Assembly: GCF_964355755.1 (NCBI RefSeq)
Contig: NC_092678.1
Location: 5,490,922-5,554,921, forward strand
Source of the DNA: Antedon mediterranea
Lineage: Eukaryota > Echinodermata > Crinoidea > Comatulida > Antedonidae
Length of the DNA: 64,000 nucleotides
Reading direction: 5' to 3'
This document shows positions 22,122 to 44,590 of this stretch, in pieces. The position numbers and the translations under genes were made by a program. Every line of letters begins with the position of its first letter. Within the stretch, counting starts at the first letter, position 1. The notes under the pieces are model-generated. The model saw nothing but the letters and a program-made list of their open reading frames with translations, made no database searches and was not told the DNA's origin.

Positions 22122-23221
22122 AGGATTCATTAAAGTGGTTTGACCCACCAAAGAGGTATTTGTACATACACTACCCTACACCACTAAAGCATGGTGGTTC
22201 CACTAGACACACAACGCAAGGACATGGACTTAATATGAATGCTATGAATTTGCATACATATTATGTTAAGTGATTTTTTAATGCCATAACTAAATATTAT
22301 GTTATAACACTATTACAAAACTCTGTTTGCATTTTAACCGAATAAATCTATTTTTGTTAAATTGAGATTTTTTGGAAAATGAAGTATTTATAGAAGTTTA
22401 TTTTTAAATTAGAAATCTAATCACCTTTTGTATATAAATTAGTGAAATATATTTTTTAGATTTTCAGATGAAAACATTGACATTCCATTCAATTTGCTTT
22501 GAAACATATTGTAATTAATATTTATCTTTCTTAATATTTCTTGATGTACAATAAAATAGATAGAAATATATAGTTTGATTCTGTCATTTAGTCTTGTGTT
22601 GATATTATTATATTGCAAAATCAACTGAATCGACCTTTTAAAGAGAACTCCTCTAAACACGAATAAATAACCAGGATTCATTAAAGTGGTTTGACCCACC
22701 AAAGAGGTATTTGTACATACACTACCCTACACCACTAAAGCATGGTGGTTCCACTAGACACACAACGCAAGGACATGGACTTAATATGAATGCTATGAAT
22801 TTGCATACATATTATGTTAAGTGATTTTTTAATGCCATAACTAAATATTATGTTATAACACTATTACAAAACTCTGTTTGCATTTTAACCGAATAAATCT
22901 ATTTTTGTTAAATTGAGATTTTTTGGAAAATGAAGTATTTATAGAAGTTTATTTTTAAATTAGAAATCTAATCACCTTTTGTATATAAATTAGTGAAATA
23001 TATTTTTTAGATTTTCAGATGAAAACATTGACATTCCATTCAATTTGCTTTGAAACATATTGTAATTAATATTTATCTTTCTTAATATTTCTTGATGTAC
23101 AATAAAATAGATAGAAATATATAGTTTGATTCTGTCATTTAGTCTTGTGTTGATATTATTATATTGCAAAATCAACTGAATCGACCTTTTAAAGAGAACT
23201 CCTCTAAACACGAATAAATAA
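22122..23221. repeat. 551-bp tandem duplication
   Basis: Bases 22122-22672 and 22673-about 23221 look identical wherever compared by eye. They cover the 3' flank, probably the 3' UTR, of the Ubl-ARM gene, starting about 120 bases after its stop codon. Such identity implies a very recent event or an assembly artefact. The unit includes AATAAA-type signals, so polyadenylation sites may be duplicated. Confidence 0.9.
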
Positions 23222-23699
23222 CCAAATACTTTTGCGTTCTAGACAGCTTAATATTCGTAAATATTTTGACACACAAGGCATGCCATACTTGGAAAAACGG
23301 CTCTAACAACATAACAAAAAAGAAAATAACTTTGTGCAAATCTCTCGAAATAAACCACCTCCACATAAAGACATTTCAAATTTCCGACATACGCTCCAAC
23401 AACACAAAAATTCAAATTTGAATTTTTTAGTTGTAAAAAAAAACCTGCATAATTATCCTATATTAATATTATCCCCTTCTTTGCTGCATGTTAAGCGTTT
23501 ATTTTCATTCTATATCGAGTTTTTACTATTATTACAATTAGAATTAATTTATATTTTTCATACATTTGTCTGTGTCTCCACATAATTTACTCATTGCAAT
23601 AGCAACCATACGTAATTTTCTGCCGGAGACCCAATACATAGCTAGCGGATCCACGGGGATTAGTTGCTTAAAGATTAGAACTTACCTTCTTCTTCATCC

Positions 23700-23825
23700 A
23701 GCTGAGAGATTAAATCCAAGTAATAAATCCAAAGTAATAAATCCAAAGTAATAAATCCAAAGTATCAAATAACAAGTAATACATCCAAAGTAATAAATCC
23801 AAAGTAATTAATTCAAAGTATTAAA
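23700..23825 (+). repeat. Short tandem repeat AGTAATAAATCCAA
   Basis: About eight imperfect 14-15 bp units of AGTAATAAATCCAA, some with T or A substitutions. It ends before a TAAAGCCATG sequence and is intergenic. Confidence 0.8.
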
Positions 23826-24104
23826 GCCATGTTTCTTCCAGATAGAAACTGGAGCGCCACAAGACAAAAACAAAAAACAAAAGAGCTATTAATCTCTTTG
23901 TTCTTTATTGCACTTCCGAATTTTCACATCACCTGAGTATGCAATGCAAATGAGCTGCAAACTGAGGCCGTTGATTGGTCAGAAAATCTTCGATTTGACT
24001 AGTGTGAGAGAAAGCGGACACAGAGCTTGCAAAAATATCAAATTATGTTCATGAAGAATCCTAAATAAAGATAGTAGACCATTGTTGAAGGAGACCACCT
24101 CCAC

Positions 24105-24278
24105 TCTCCGAATTGTTGAACGATATTCTCTCCCTTTCCATGTTAAGGTAGCAAATAATATGCTTTTTTTTTTTAATGCAACCTCCACACTCCTTGATGA
24201 CTGATATTCTCTCTCTTTCCATGTTAAGTTAGCAAGTAATATGCTTATATTTTTTAATGCAACTTCCACACTTCTTTC
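24105..24278. repeat. About 80-bp tandem duplication
   Basis: Two divergent copies share GATATTCTCTC.CTTTCCATG, TTAAG(G/T)TAGCAA(A/G)TAATATG and TTTTTTAATGCAAC(C/T)TCCACAC. Intergenic, no coding signal. Confidence 0.75.
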
Positions 24279-24639
24279 CATATCTTTTAGTATTGTTATA
24301 ATCTATGAACACTAGAAAAGAATTCTGGCGTTTGTGTCCCCGTTTTTTGTGTGTGCGCAGTTTTTGATATTGTTGTGCATTATACAGTAAGTCTTTTTTA
24401 TATGTATTTGTGATATATGACGAACGAATAGACGTGGTAGTTTAAACCAAAAAGAGATGCGAGTCATACAAAAATAAGAAATAGGCCTACAGTATTATCT
24501 TCAATTTGAAATGAAATAAATAAATGATTATTATTCAAAAGGTTGAATTCTTATAATAGCTCTTAACGATTATTCATTCATAACAAATAATTACTAATGA
24601 ATGACTAACAATACCATCTTCCCCATTACACCTGTACAA

Positions 24640-24891
24640 CACAAACTCATTTGCATAGCAACGCACGGCATACCAAAATGTTCAAAATAGAGCTGCAAGG
24701 TCCCCCGAAGATGACACCTATATTTGAAACAAAATCTATAAGAGTCTTCAGTACCCCCACCATGCTTGTGGCTGAGCAGACAACTTTAAAAAATAGAGCT
24801 TTAACTCTATTCCACCGACTACCATAGGAATCGAACCCACGACATTCGTGTTACTAACACGACGCTCAGTCGACCGAGCTAACTGGTCATC
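24640..24891 (-). repeat. tRNA-Thr-derived SINE
   Basis: On the minus strand, 24891-24817 folds as a tRNA: acceptor GATGACC with GGTAGTC (one mismatch), D-arm GCTC/GAGC, anticodon stem TCGTG/CACGA with loop TTAGTAA (anticodon AGT, threonine), and T-arm GTGGG-TTCGATT-CCTAT. The sequence continues into a non-tRNA body down to about 24640, so it is read as a SINE head and not as a working tRNA gene. A diverged tRNA-Thr gene cannot be excluded. Wobble pairs and the mismatch argue for decay. Confidence 0.6.
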
Positions 24892-24991
24892 TTGCTTTTA
24901 ACTGGGCTAATGTCTATTTATGACGTAATGATGAATTACATAATACACGTATATACTACTGTAATTAGAAATTCCATTTTGTAAAATAACT

Positions 24992-25323
24992 ATGGCTTCG
25001 AAATTGATCGTCATGTCTCTATTAAGTAAGTTATCTATAAATTTCCTATCCACCATCAGAATATAACATTCTAGTGTAAATATCTTGGTTGATAGATCGG
25101 AAGATATTTATTTCATTGAGAATTATTAGGTTTATTTTATATTGCTTAAAGGTTTGCATGGCGCAATCAATAGGAAGATATAAAGTTTGCGGTACACCAC
25201 GTATATATAGTTCTGAAAATCATTGAGTTTCTTGATTTTTTACTTTGATGGTTCTCAGGATTGAGATTGAATGCAGAAAGTCCAGGAAACTGGGATACTA
25301 AGTGGAATTGGTGTGAAAGCTAA
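24992..25323 (+). CDS. Candidate two-exon microprotein (32 residues)
   Basis: Exon 24992-25025 (ATGG start context, strong donor gtaagt) joins in phase to 25259-25323 after a ttctcag acceptor and ends in TAA. The product begins MASKLIVMSLL and ends NAESPGNWDTKWNWCES. It has a short hydrophobic start, then a polar, Trp-rich end with a single Cys. I do not recognise it. It could be a true small protein, the first exons of a longer transcript, or chance. It is convergent with the thioredoxin glutathione reductase gene. Confidence 0.25.
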
Positions 25324-26240
25324 ATATATTTGAATTGTTAAATTCAATGTTTACAAAGAAATTTTAAAAAGAAACAAAAACATAATTCAATTTTATCTAG
25401 ATTTTTATTTATTTTTCAACCATTATAATCTCAAGAGAACACTCCATTTATTAGTACAATTAACTGCTTTTATAACAAATTAATAAGGTTTTAAGCAGAC
25501 TAGAGACACATTGTACATGGCCCAGTACAGTGCACTGACATCATTCGTGATATATTATTGAATACATTGATTGCTTGTTACAAGTCTGTGTAATATCATA
25601 ATTCCTAATTGTTATAGTAATATTCATGTTAAAGTTTACTGCATTGTTTTTTAAACAGATCCGTAAGTTCTTTCCAAGACAACAGGTCTTGGGTTTCTTA
25701 TAAGTTTTTTTCTGAATATGTATTTAAAAATAATCAAATTCAAAGCTGCATAAACAAGATATACAAAATAAATTTATAGAGTTGCTAATGGTAATGTGAG
25801 GTCGATGAGGTCAACCAGAGTTGTAAATAAACCATGTCTGTTAAATGGTTTAAATGGTGAATACAAAGATTCTTTTCTATCTCTCTCCCCCCCCCCCACC
25901 CCCAATTTGAATCCAACAAAATCATTGAGTAGTAAAGATAAAGATTTTTTTTTTTCTACTCATCTTTCACTTCTTACAAATAGTTGTGATTTAAGCACAA
26001 AGATGAAAGATTCCTTTTAAAGATGAATATTGAGCAACAATAATTATACTCCTTTTGCATCAACCAAAAAAACTCCATCAGCACCTTGGTGTGTTTAAAC
26101 CCCAGGGTTTTGCTAGGCGATGTTGAAGCGGTATAAAGCTACCCTTCAAATACAGTAGAGGGAGCCCTGGTATACATCATTATACAAATCTTTCGTAAAT
26201 TACAACAATGATTTTGTTGGATGTTTTCAAACAACTTGCA
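25324..26240. other. Intergenic region between microprotein candidate and selenoprotein 3' UTR
   Basis: AT-rich sequence with a short poly-C run (near 25885) and a poly-T run (near 25945). No supported exon. The far 3' UTR and poly(A) site of the selenoprotein gene (-) should lie in its right part. Confidence 0.4.
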
Positions 26241-26306
26241 AGTCTTTCATCAGGATTGGCCGTCCCACATTTTGGGTTTCTGGTTCAATCCGTCATACGT
26301 GCGCAT
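26235..26306 (-). promoter_or_regulatory. SECIS element in the 3' UTR
   Basis: Minus-strand RNA from 26296 to 26249 reads AUGA, then GGAUUG, CC, AG, unpaired AAA, CCC, a loop, GGG, GG, CAAUCC, then UGAU. It therefore has the AUGA/NGAN non-Watson-Crick quartet, a main helix (GGAUUG pairs with CAAUCC, CC with GG), the conserved apical AAA bulge and an extra CCC/GGG mini-helix. These are the features of a form 2 SECIS. It lies about 200 bases downstream of the stop codon of the thioredoxin glutathione reductase gene, as required to recode its UGA. Confidence 0.85.
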
Positions 26307-26494
26307 CACGTCAACGCAGAATAACAAGATGATTGATATGTACATAAACGTTAACCCCGCTGTCGCAGCCCAACCACAATTCACAACAAGATCGTTGAAA
26401 CGAGTTATTACACCGACGTCACCATGAATGCATAGTTCAACGAAGATGTTATCTTGTATGGTTTATGAATCGTAGAGGGCGCTTACAGCAGGGT

Positions 26495-38461
<11,967 letters not shown>

Positions 38462-38625
38462 TTTATGATATGTCTTCAGCAAAAAACTTACTTCGCAATC
38501 ACTTTACTTTTCAAGCCCAGGACTAGGCCTAACCCGGTAGATCGTCGATTGACAGTATCAGCGAGAAGACGTTCCTCCCGCCGCTAATAAAAAAAAAGGC
38601 AAGCAACTGAGCCGCCTAGAATAGG
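38462..38625 (-). promoter_or_regulatory. TXNRD3 upstream/promoter region
   Basis: Immediately upstream of the start codon the sequence becomes CpG-bearing and contains GCGGCGGGAGGAACG on the minus strand (38573-38587), a GC-box/E2F-like block. No TATA box was seen. Promoter role inferred from position. Confidence 0.35.
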
Positions 38626-38859
38626 CCTAACGACGATAAGATATTTCTTGATATCTATACGGTTTTCAATAACATAAATACAATCAATTACCAGCAAACC
38701 ACATTTTGTTTAACACTAAACAGCATAAAGTTCTTGACAATAATATCAGAGCCTATAAACATGAATTACACAATACTTTTTCAGGGTTTCAACTAACGTC
38801 ACGCCGCTCTTTCTAAATCCGCGAAAATTTCTCAACTAAAATCTTAAACTATAGAGGGG

Positions 38860-39375
38860 GTAACTTTTAAAATGTTAAAGTACCCCCTCTACAGTAGGTT
38901 CGGGCGAACCGTAAATCTAATTGTAACCCTATATTCTTTGATTGTTTTTTTAGGGTGGGTTACTATTAGATGGGGGATTACTATTAGAGTAGTGGGTTAC
39001 TATTACTAACCTTAAATTAAGCACTTGAAAATAGTAACTAACTATTCCGTTCAACAAATCATAGCAAAATAATAAAACAGTACGAATAAACAACTTTGTT
39101 TGAATTCTAACTTTATTTCATAAACTGAAAAACATTCAATCCTCCCCGACTCTCGAGATCAACATGCATTAGCTCCTTATTTTCAAAATACGGCTGCATC
39201 ATAAACGACCAGTCTTCAATTCATAATGTAATTTTGTCAATAGTTTTTGTGACTCTAATATTAACCTCATGGGTTACTATTAGAGTAGTGGATTATTATT
39301 ATTATAGATTGACTTATAAGGTTGGTTACTATTAGAAGGAGGGTTACTATTAGAAGTGGGGTTACTATTAGAAAA
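38860..39375. repeat. GGTTACTATTAGA repeat cluster
   Basis: At least seven copies of GG(G)TTACTATTAGA lie in two groups (38950-39005 and 39265-39375). To the left, TAGAGGGGGTAACT and TACCCCCTCTACA form a short palindrome near 38850-38902. The cluster is probably the internal repeats of a non-autonomous element whose borders I could not fix. Confidence 0.55.
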
Positions 39376-41876
39376 TTTACAGTATAGCCTTCCGACGTAC
39401 ATTAAAAAATGGAACGCTGGCGTATTTATGTGTGGCTATGAAGTATAGTGTATCATCATCATAGAGGATTATAGTGAATATATTAATATATTACACTATC
39501 TATGGTATCATGTAGGCCTACTATAGTTTACATTATAGCATCCGATTTTTCTAGGGCTACCAGCCGATACGTAGGCTAATCAACTGTATCAATACCATCT
39601 ATTTACATGGATTAATATTTAATTTCCTCAACAAATTGCTGTAAATAAATATAGGTAGAGCTATAATAAGCATTGAATTTGCCTTCTCACACAAAGTGTG
39701 CTTTTTTCGGGAATTCCCCTAGGCGTTCGTACGTACACATTGAACTTGAACGCAAAACAAAATACCGAGTGAATGATCAAACAATCGGCGGTTCATGATA
39801 AATAGTTCACGTGTGTGAGGAGGAGAAAAAAAATACGAATACGATCGTTTTGCTCATTGGTAGCATGCTGCATGAGAGTATATTTTGCGACCATTTAGCG
39901 GTGCCATTTATCATGAATTTTATGTGCGAGAGTACCATTTCTGGCCATCTAGGAGTGTCATTTAACAAATTCTCCCCTCAGGAGCGGGGGCAGTGTCCAA
40001 AATACTTAGTGTCCGAATTATCCTACTATCGTCATTGCCACATACCAGGGTACATTTACCATCACTAGGTTTTGGTACATCACAATGTAAACTTGAAATG
40101 TGGACTTTACCACAATGCTGACATAGTACCTTAGCCGGCCTTACATTCAGATGCTATATGGTTGCCTTTGCCACATTTAAAACCTAACCTCATGACAAAA
40201 ATATTTCTCTTCTTTACATGACTAGGCTGTTTACTAAAGGAATCGCAATTGTCGAAAGGATGAGATGATTTACAAAAAGAGCACTTTTCTGTTTTACTTG
40301 GTTCTCCATCATTTTTCTCAACTTTCTGCTTGAATTCCTTCTTTCTCTCTGTTTTTAAACTTGTAGGCTACGTGAAGACTGTGAAGACAGACCTTTAGGT
40401 TTATCTGTGAACGATCGAGTAGATTTCTTGCCGTGCAGCTTCAGACATTGGTAAATTTGCTTCTTCTGCTTTATCTTTTAAAAAGGATGCAAATTGTGCG
40501 AATGACGGACTCCCACCATTTTTTATGACACTATTGATCTCCATTTACTCTCAATGTAAGTAGGTAACTTACAATGTTCTGCTGTATAATTAAGCACGAC
40601 TTCATTAACAAAATCTGAGAAGTCCCGAAGACCAACATAGTCCTTTCCATTTATCTTTTGCCAAGCATCCATCTTTTTAAGGAAAGCCCTCGCTACCACA
40701 GAACCGTGACCATACCGATTTCCTTGGTAACAAGTAATTACTAACTAAATTCTTTTGTTTACCTTCAAGGTGTTGACGTAACAAAAAAAATTCTCAATAA
40801 AAGTAACTGACTTTGTTTTAATTCGTGATTAAAACGGTGCTTCCCATTTAGGACATTTTAGAGGATCTTCATCAAACTTCTCTACAAGCACAGGAGGCAG
40901 TCTCAACGAATCAGTAAGTTGTATAAGATGCATATCACCATATTGTGGCTATGTCACCTGATTTTTTTTCGACATAAGGTAATTGATTCTGTTAAGGATT
41001 ATTTAAATTAGCTGTCGTAGAAGGAATTACATCATACACATTGAATGTATTAACATCAGAATGCAATGGAACTACAGTACTGTCTGTGTCAACTGGCGCT
41101 GTAAACATTGGAAAATCTGGAGAATTAGCATATGTTATTGGAGTAAAGCTTGTAGAGGCAATAGATCGTGTGAAACAGTATGTAAATTATTAGTTGTACT
41201 AACTGGTACTGAAAACATTGGGAGTGCTGCAGACCTCACATAACTAAGAGATTTTGACGCAGTAGGCCTAGCAGGAACACAAGCCGATCCACATGGATGG
41301 ATCACTAGGTGCATTCACATAAGTTGAATTTGCAGGAATTATGTCCATCTGAGAAATACATAAAGTTAGTTGCATTGAAAGAACTAATATTTGGCACTCT
41401 GGTAACAGTACTGTTGCGTACATTTGCAAATGATAATGACTGGTTAATGTTAGTGGAAATAGTATGGGTTGAAGTGTCTATTGCCGACTTTGCAATGTAA
41501 GTAGAAGTGGCAGCGCAGAGGTATGTACAGCAACACTCGTGGTTGTAGATACACTTTAGGATGAAACAGTAAATTGAGCTGATTCTGCAACAGACCTACC
41601 ACAACTGCCGATGGTTCACCAACCGCTTTCGGTATATCATCAAGGAATTTCAGCAAACCAAGAGGAATGTAATCATCGTCCTCACCACTCAGCAATGGCT
41701 GTGAATCGTCACCATTACATCATCCTCACGCAAGACATCTAGTCTAGCTTCCATCTTTGCTAACTCCTTCTGTTCCTCAATCAACGTAGTCTCAAACTCA
41801 ATTTCTAACATCTTCTCCTCCATCTTAAACTTATGTTCTGCAGCTTCACGTTCAACCTTAAGCTTATATTTCTTAA

Positions 41877-43509
41877 GTTTGTGCCAGTGGTGGCGCCAGC
41901 GGGGGGGCTACGGGGGCTCTAGCCCCCTCGTCGGGGAGCCTAGCCCCCCCGTCGGGGAACACGGGTACTTTTTGTCGGGGAATATAATATACAGTAAAAC
42001 ACGTTCGCGTTCACTTCATATAGCTTCAGCGCCTAGAAAACCACGACGTTCCATTGACCGTGAGAGTACGTCAGAGGGTTATTATGCACTTTTATGCATT
42101 CATTTATTGCCAGCGATCTAACTTACTACTAAACATTAGCTAGGTACGCACTTGTCTGGCGGTATCCCTTTGTACGAATCGTTCAACGTTGGGTCGCGAC
42201 GCGTGATATCAAGTTCCATCCAGGGACCAAAATGTGTAATGTAGTTATTTTCCAGGCGAAGTTTACCGACGGTTACCGAAGGAAACACGGGTACTTTTTG
42301 TCGGGGAATATAATATACAGTAAAAAGCGTTCGCGTTCACTTCGTAGCTAGCTTCAGCGCCTAGAAAACCGCGACGTTTCATTGACCGTGAGAGAGTACG
42401 TCAGAGTGATATTATGCACTTTATATGCACTCATTATTGCCAGCGATCTAACTTACTACTAAACAATAGCTAGGTTCGCACTTGTCTGGCGGTATCCCTT
42501 TGTACGAATCGTTCAACGTTGGGTCGAGACGCGTGATATCATGTTCCATCCAGGGACCAAAATGTGTACTGTAGTTATTTTCCAGGCGAAGTTTACTGAC
42601 GGTTACGTCGTGTACTGCGTCGACGTACGCTACACTACAGCAAAAACGAATTATGTTAATTGTTCGTATGTTCACCAATTTTTTTAATTTACAAGTAACA
42701 TTCTGTACCGTGGGGCACCTAAAATAAATTGTTCATCCATTACTAAACAAAAAAACATGCCATTTTCGCTTAGCCAACATCTTATTATAGCTAAGTTATT
42801 ACATTTTCAATGTCCTGTATGTCATGAATTTCTCACCACTCGGAAGTCCAGATGGTACGCACGCATACACTTGGGAGGAATAAACTTATTTCCCCGACTG
42901 AAAAAGGTCTACGCTTGCGTTTTTTAAGCCTCTATGCCTGATGTTTCCGAAGTATAAAATGCAATTTTTTGAAGACCTGCAGCTCTAGTTTTAAACAGTT
43001 TCTTAGCTCAGCCCCAACAATAAAGCTGGTTATATTTCGAAGTACAAAAAGTGCATTTTCCGGGACCTAACATCTCTATTTTTCAAACATTTCTTAGCTC
43101 AGTCACAACCTTGATAGGGACTTATATATTTTGTTTCATGTTTTGAAGTATAATAAGTCCAATTTCCGGGACCTCCAACTCTATTTTTCTAAATTTTCTT
43201 TGAACTTTTATTTTTTAAATTGAAAAATATGGATTGAAACAGTCATCACGCATCGTTTTTTTGCACGCAGTATTTTATTTATGCATTATAAAAAATGGAA
43301 AAAATGGCTACCCTAAATCTGATTAAAATGACCTCAAATGACGCTAGAACGCGTTGCTTTCGGGGGCTTCGCCCCCTGGACCCCCACCGGGGGCCCTTGG
43401 CGGCCCCCTGGCCCCCAGCCTAGTAATGCTCGCTTCGCTCGCATAGCCCCCTCGTCGGGGAATGTAGCCCCCGCGTCGGGAAGATCCTGGCGCCACCCCT
43501 GGTTTGTGC
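41877..43509. mobile_element. Non-autonomous hAT element with intact 8-bp target duplication
   Basis: Element 41885-43501 has ends CAGTGGTGGCGCCAG and CTGGCGCCACCCCTG, the typical hAT terminus. GTTTGTGC occurs exactly at both borders (41877-41884 and 43502-43509), an 8-bp target duplication. Removing it restores the coiled-coil frame of the surrounding decayed gag, which confirms the borders. Inside are GC-rich GGGGGCTCTAGCCCCCTCG-like arrays at both ends and a 326-bp internal tandem duplication. No transposase. Confidence 0.9.
41955..42615. repeat. 326-bp tandem duplication inside the hAT element
   Basis: ACGGGTACTTTTTGTCGGGG at 41961 recurs at 42287, and the sequence stays about 95% alike through GGCGAAGTTTAC(C/T)GACGG. 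In the right copy, minus strand, an open frame (42448-42678) includes the segment YSTHFGPWMEHDITRLDPTL. I do not recognise it; it may be a captured host fragment. Confidence 0.8.
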
Positions 43510-43609
43510 TTCATTCCACTAAATTCAGCTTTCAATTCCGCCCTTTTGGCCTATTCGACGACTCCTTTTTTAACTCGACGAAGATCTCCAGGCACCACGT
43601 GATGCTGTA

Positions 43610-44440
43610 ACAATTCCTATGATATTGTGCGAATATTGTCACGTTATGGCGATACAGCACTGATAATCGGATACTATACGTTTAGAACAAATCATAAATA
43701 TACAAATATAATACCTGTGTTTTAGGCCTATATAAAAGTTAATTTATTAATGTAATAATTGTCCTACATATATAACATTATATAATATCAATGTACACAT
43801 AAATATACTTTTTAACGTTTTTAAAATAGTGGTCAAGGTCAAAGGTCAGTAAATGATTAAAGACTAAAGTAATATTAAAATAATATAATATATATTTATA
43901 ACGGTATAAAAAAAAACTATAATAAACTGCAGCGATAAACCCGAGATTAATAAAATTATATACCGGTTAGGTCAAGGAAATCTACTGGAATAAGTCGACT
44001 CTACGATAGATTTTATGCATCTCATTAGACCACATAATAATAATTATTATAATTATAAAGTTAATTAAAATACTGTTGTCAATGGTACATCATATTGTAC
44101 AAAAAAGGATGAGAAAGAATCAAAATGATTAAATTCGCTCGGTTAGTTCAAACTGGAGCTTAACCTACACCATGAACATGTAGGTCCACTGTTTACACAC
44201 ATTACAGCAGCACGTTATAGAAGCTAATTCTTTGGTGTGTTTTAGTCTTTTGGTCTTATTTAATATAAATGAGAGCCCTTCAGAGTTGTGCCTCTAATAG
44301 GCACCAGTAATTAGACGGAACTACAAATCAATTGGCATCAACCAGTAATTTGTGTCCGCATTTAACCGAAAATTGATGCATATGAACCAGAGTTTAGACT
44401 TATTTATTGTCTTTTTTATATTAGTCTTCGTTTCGATGTT
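43610..44440. other. Intergenic between dead gag and transporter gene
   Basis: AT-rich, with no exon supported on either strand. A short block shared with 20.23 kb begins at 44464. Confidence 0.4.
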
Positions 44441-44590
44441 TGCATGGAAGCTCAAGTAGTACGTATGAAACGCCATATGTGCCAAAATATTTATCGTTTT
44501 ACTAATTTTAGGTCAAAACTCCGTCTGGACGAGAACCAGTCATGCAGAATGCAATCGTGTTTCCAGAGATTAGTAGTTAAATCAAAATCT

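Larger units (their letters stand above)
39990..43600 (-). pseudogene. Decayed BEL/Pao-type retrotransposon gag, interrupted
   Basis: On the minus strand the order is: a charged coiled coil (43.57-43.51 kb, continuing 41.88-41.70 kb after the inserted element), a region like DUF1759 (about 40.9-40.5 kb, with a KFDEDPLKCPKW-like segment), and a Cys/His zinc-knuckle region (about 40.32-40.07 kb) with CSFCKSSHPF and KCGKGNH. Domain order and motifs fit BEL/Pao Gag. Many stops and frame changes are present and no protease, reverse transcriptase or integrase follows, so the copy is dead. Its LTRs were not identified. Confidence 0.65.

Noticed and set aside
24817-24891. Functional tRNA-Thr(AGU) gene
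   Set aside because: The fold is recognisable, but the acceptor stem has a mismatch, the T stem relies on G-U pairs, and the sequence runs into a SINE-like body, so a SINE head is more likely.
25796-26020. 74-codon plus-strand frame with SPPPTPNLNPTKSL
   Set aside because: Low-complexity translation across poly-C and poly-T runs. No splice context or homology.
39811-40068. Plus-strand 85-codon open frame
   Set aside because: It is opposite to the decayed gag zinc-knuckle region, has no family similarity and no splice partners.
43344-43535. Pro/Gly-rich minus-strand frame
   Set aside because: It is a fusion of the GC-rich hAT terminus with a piece of the dead gag coiled coil, not a gene.
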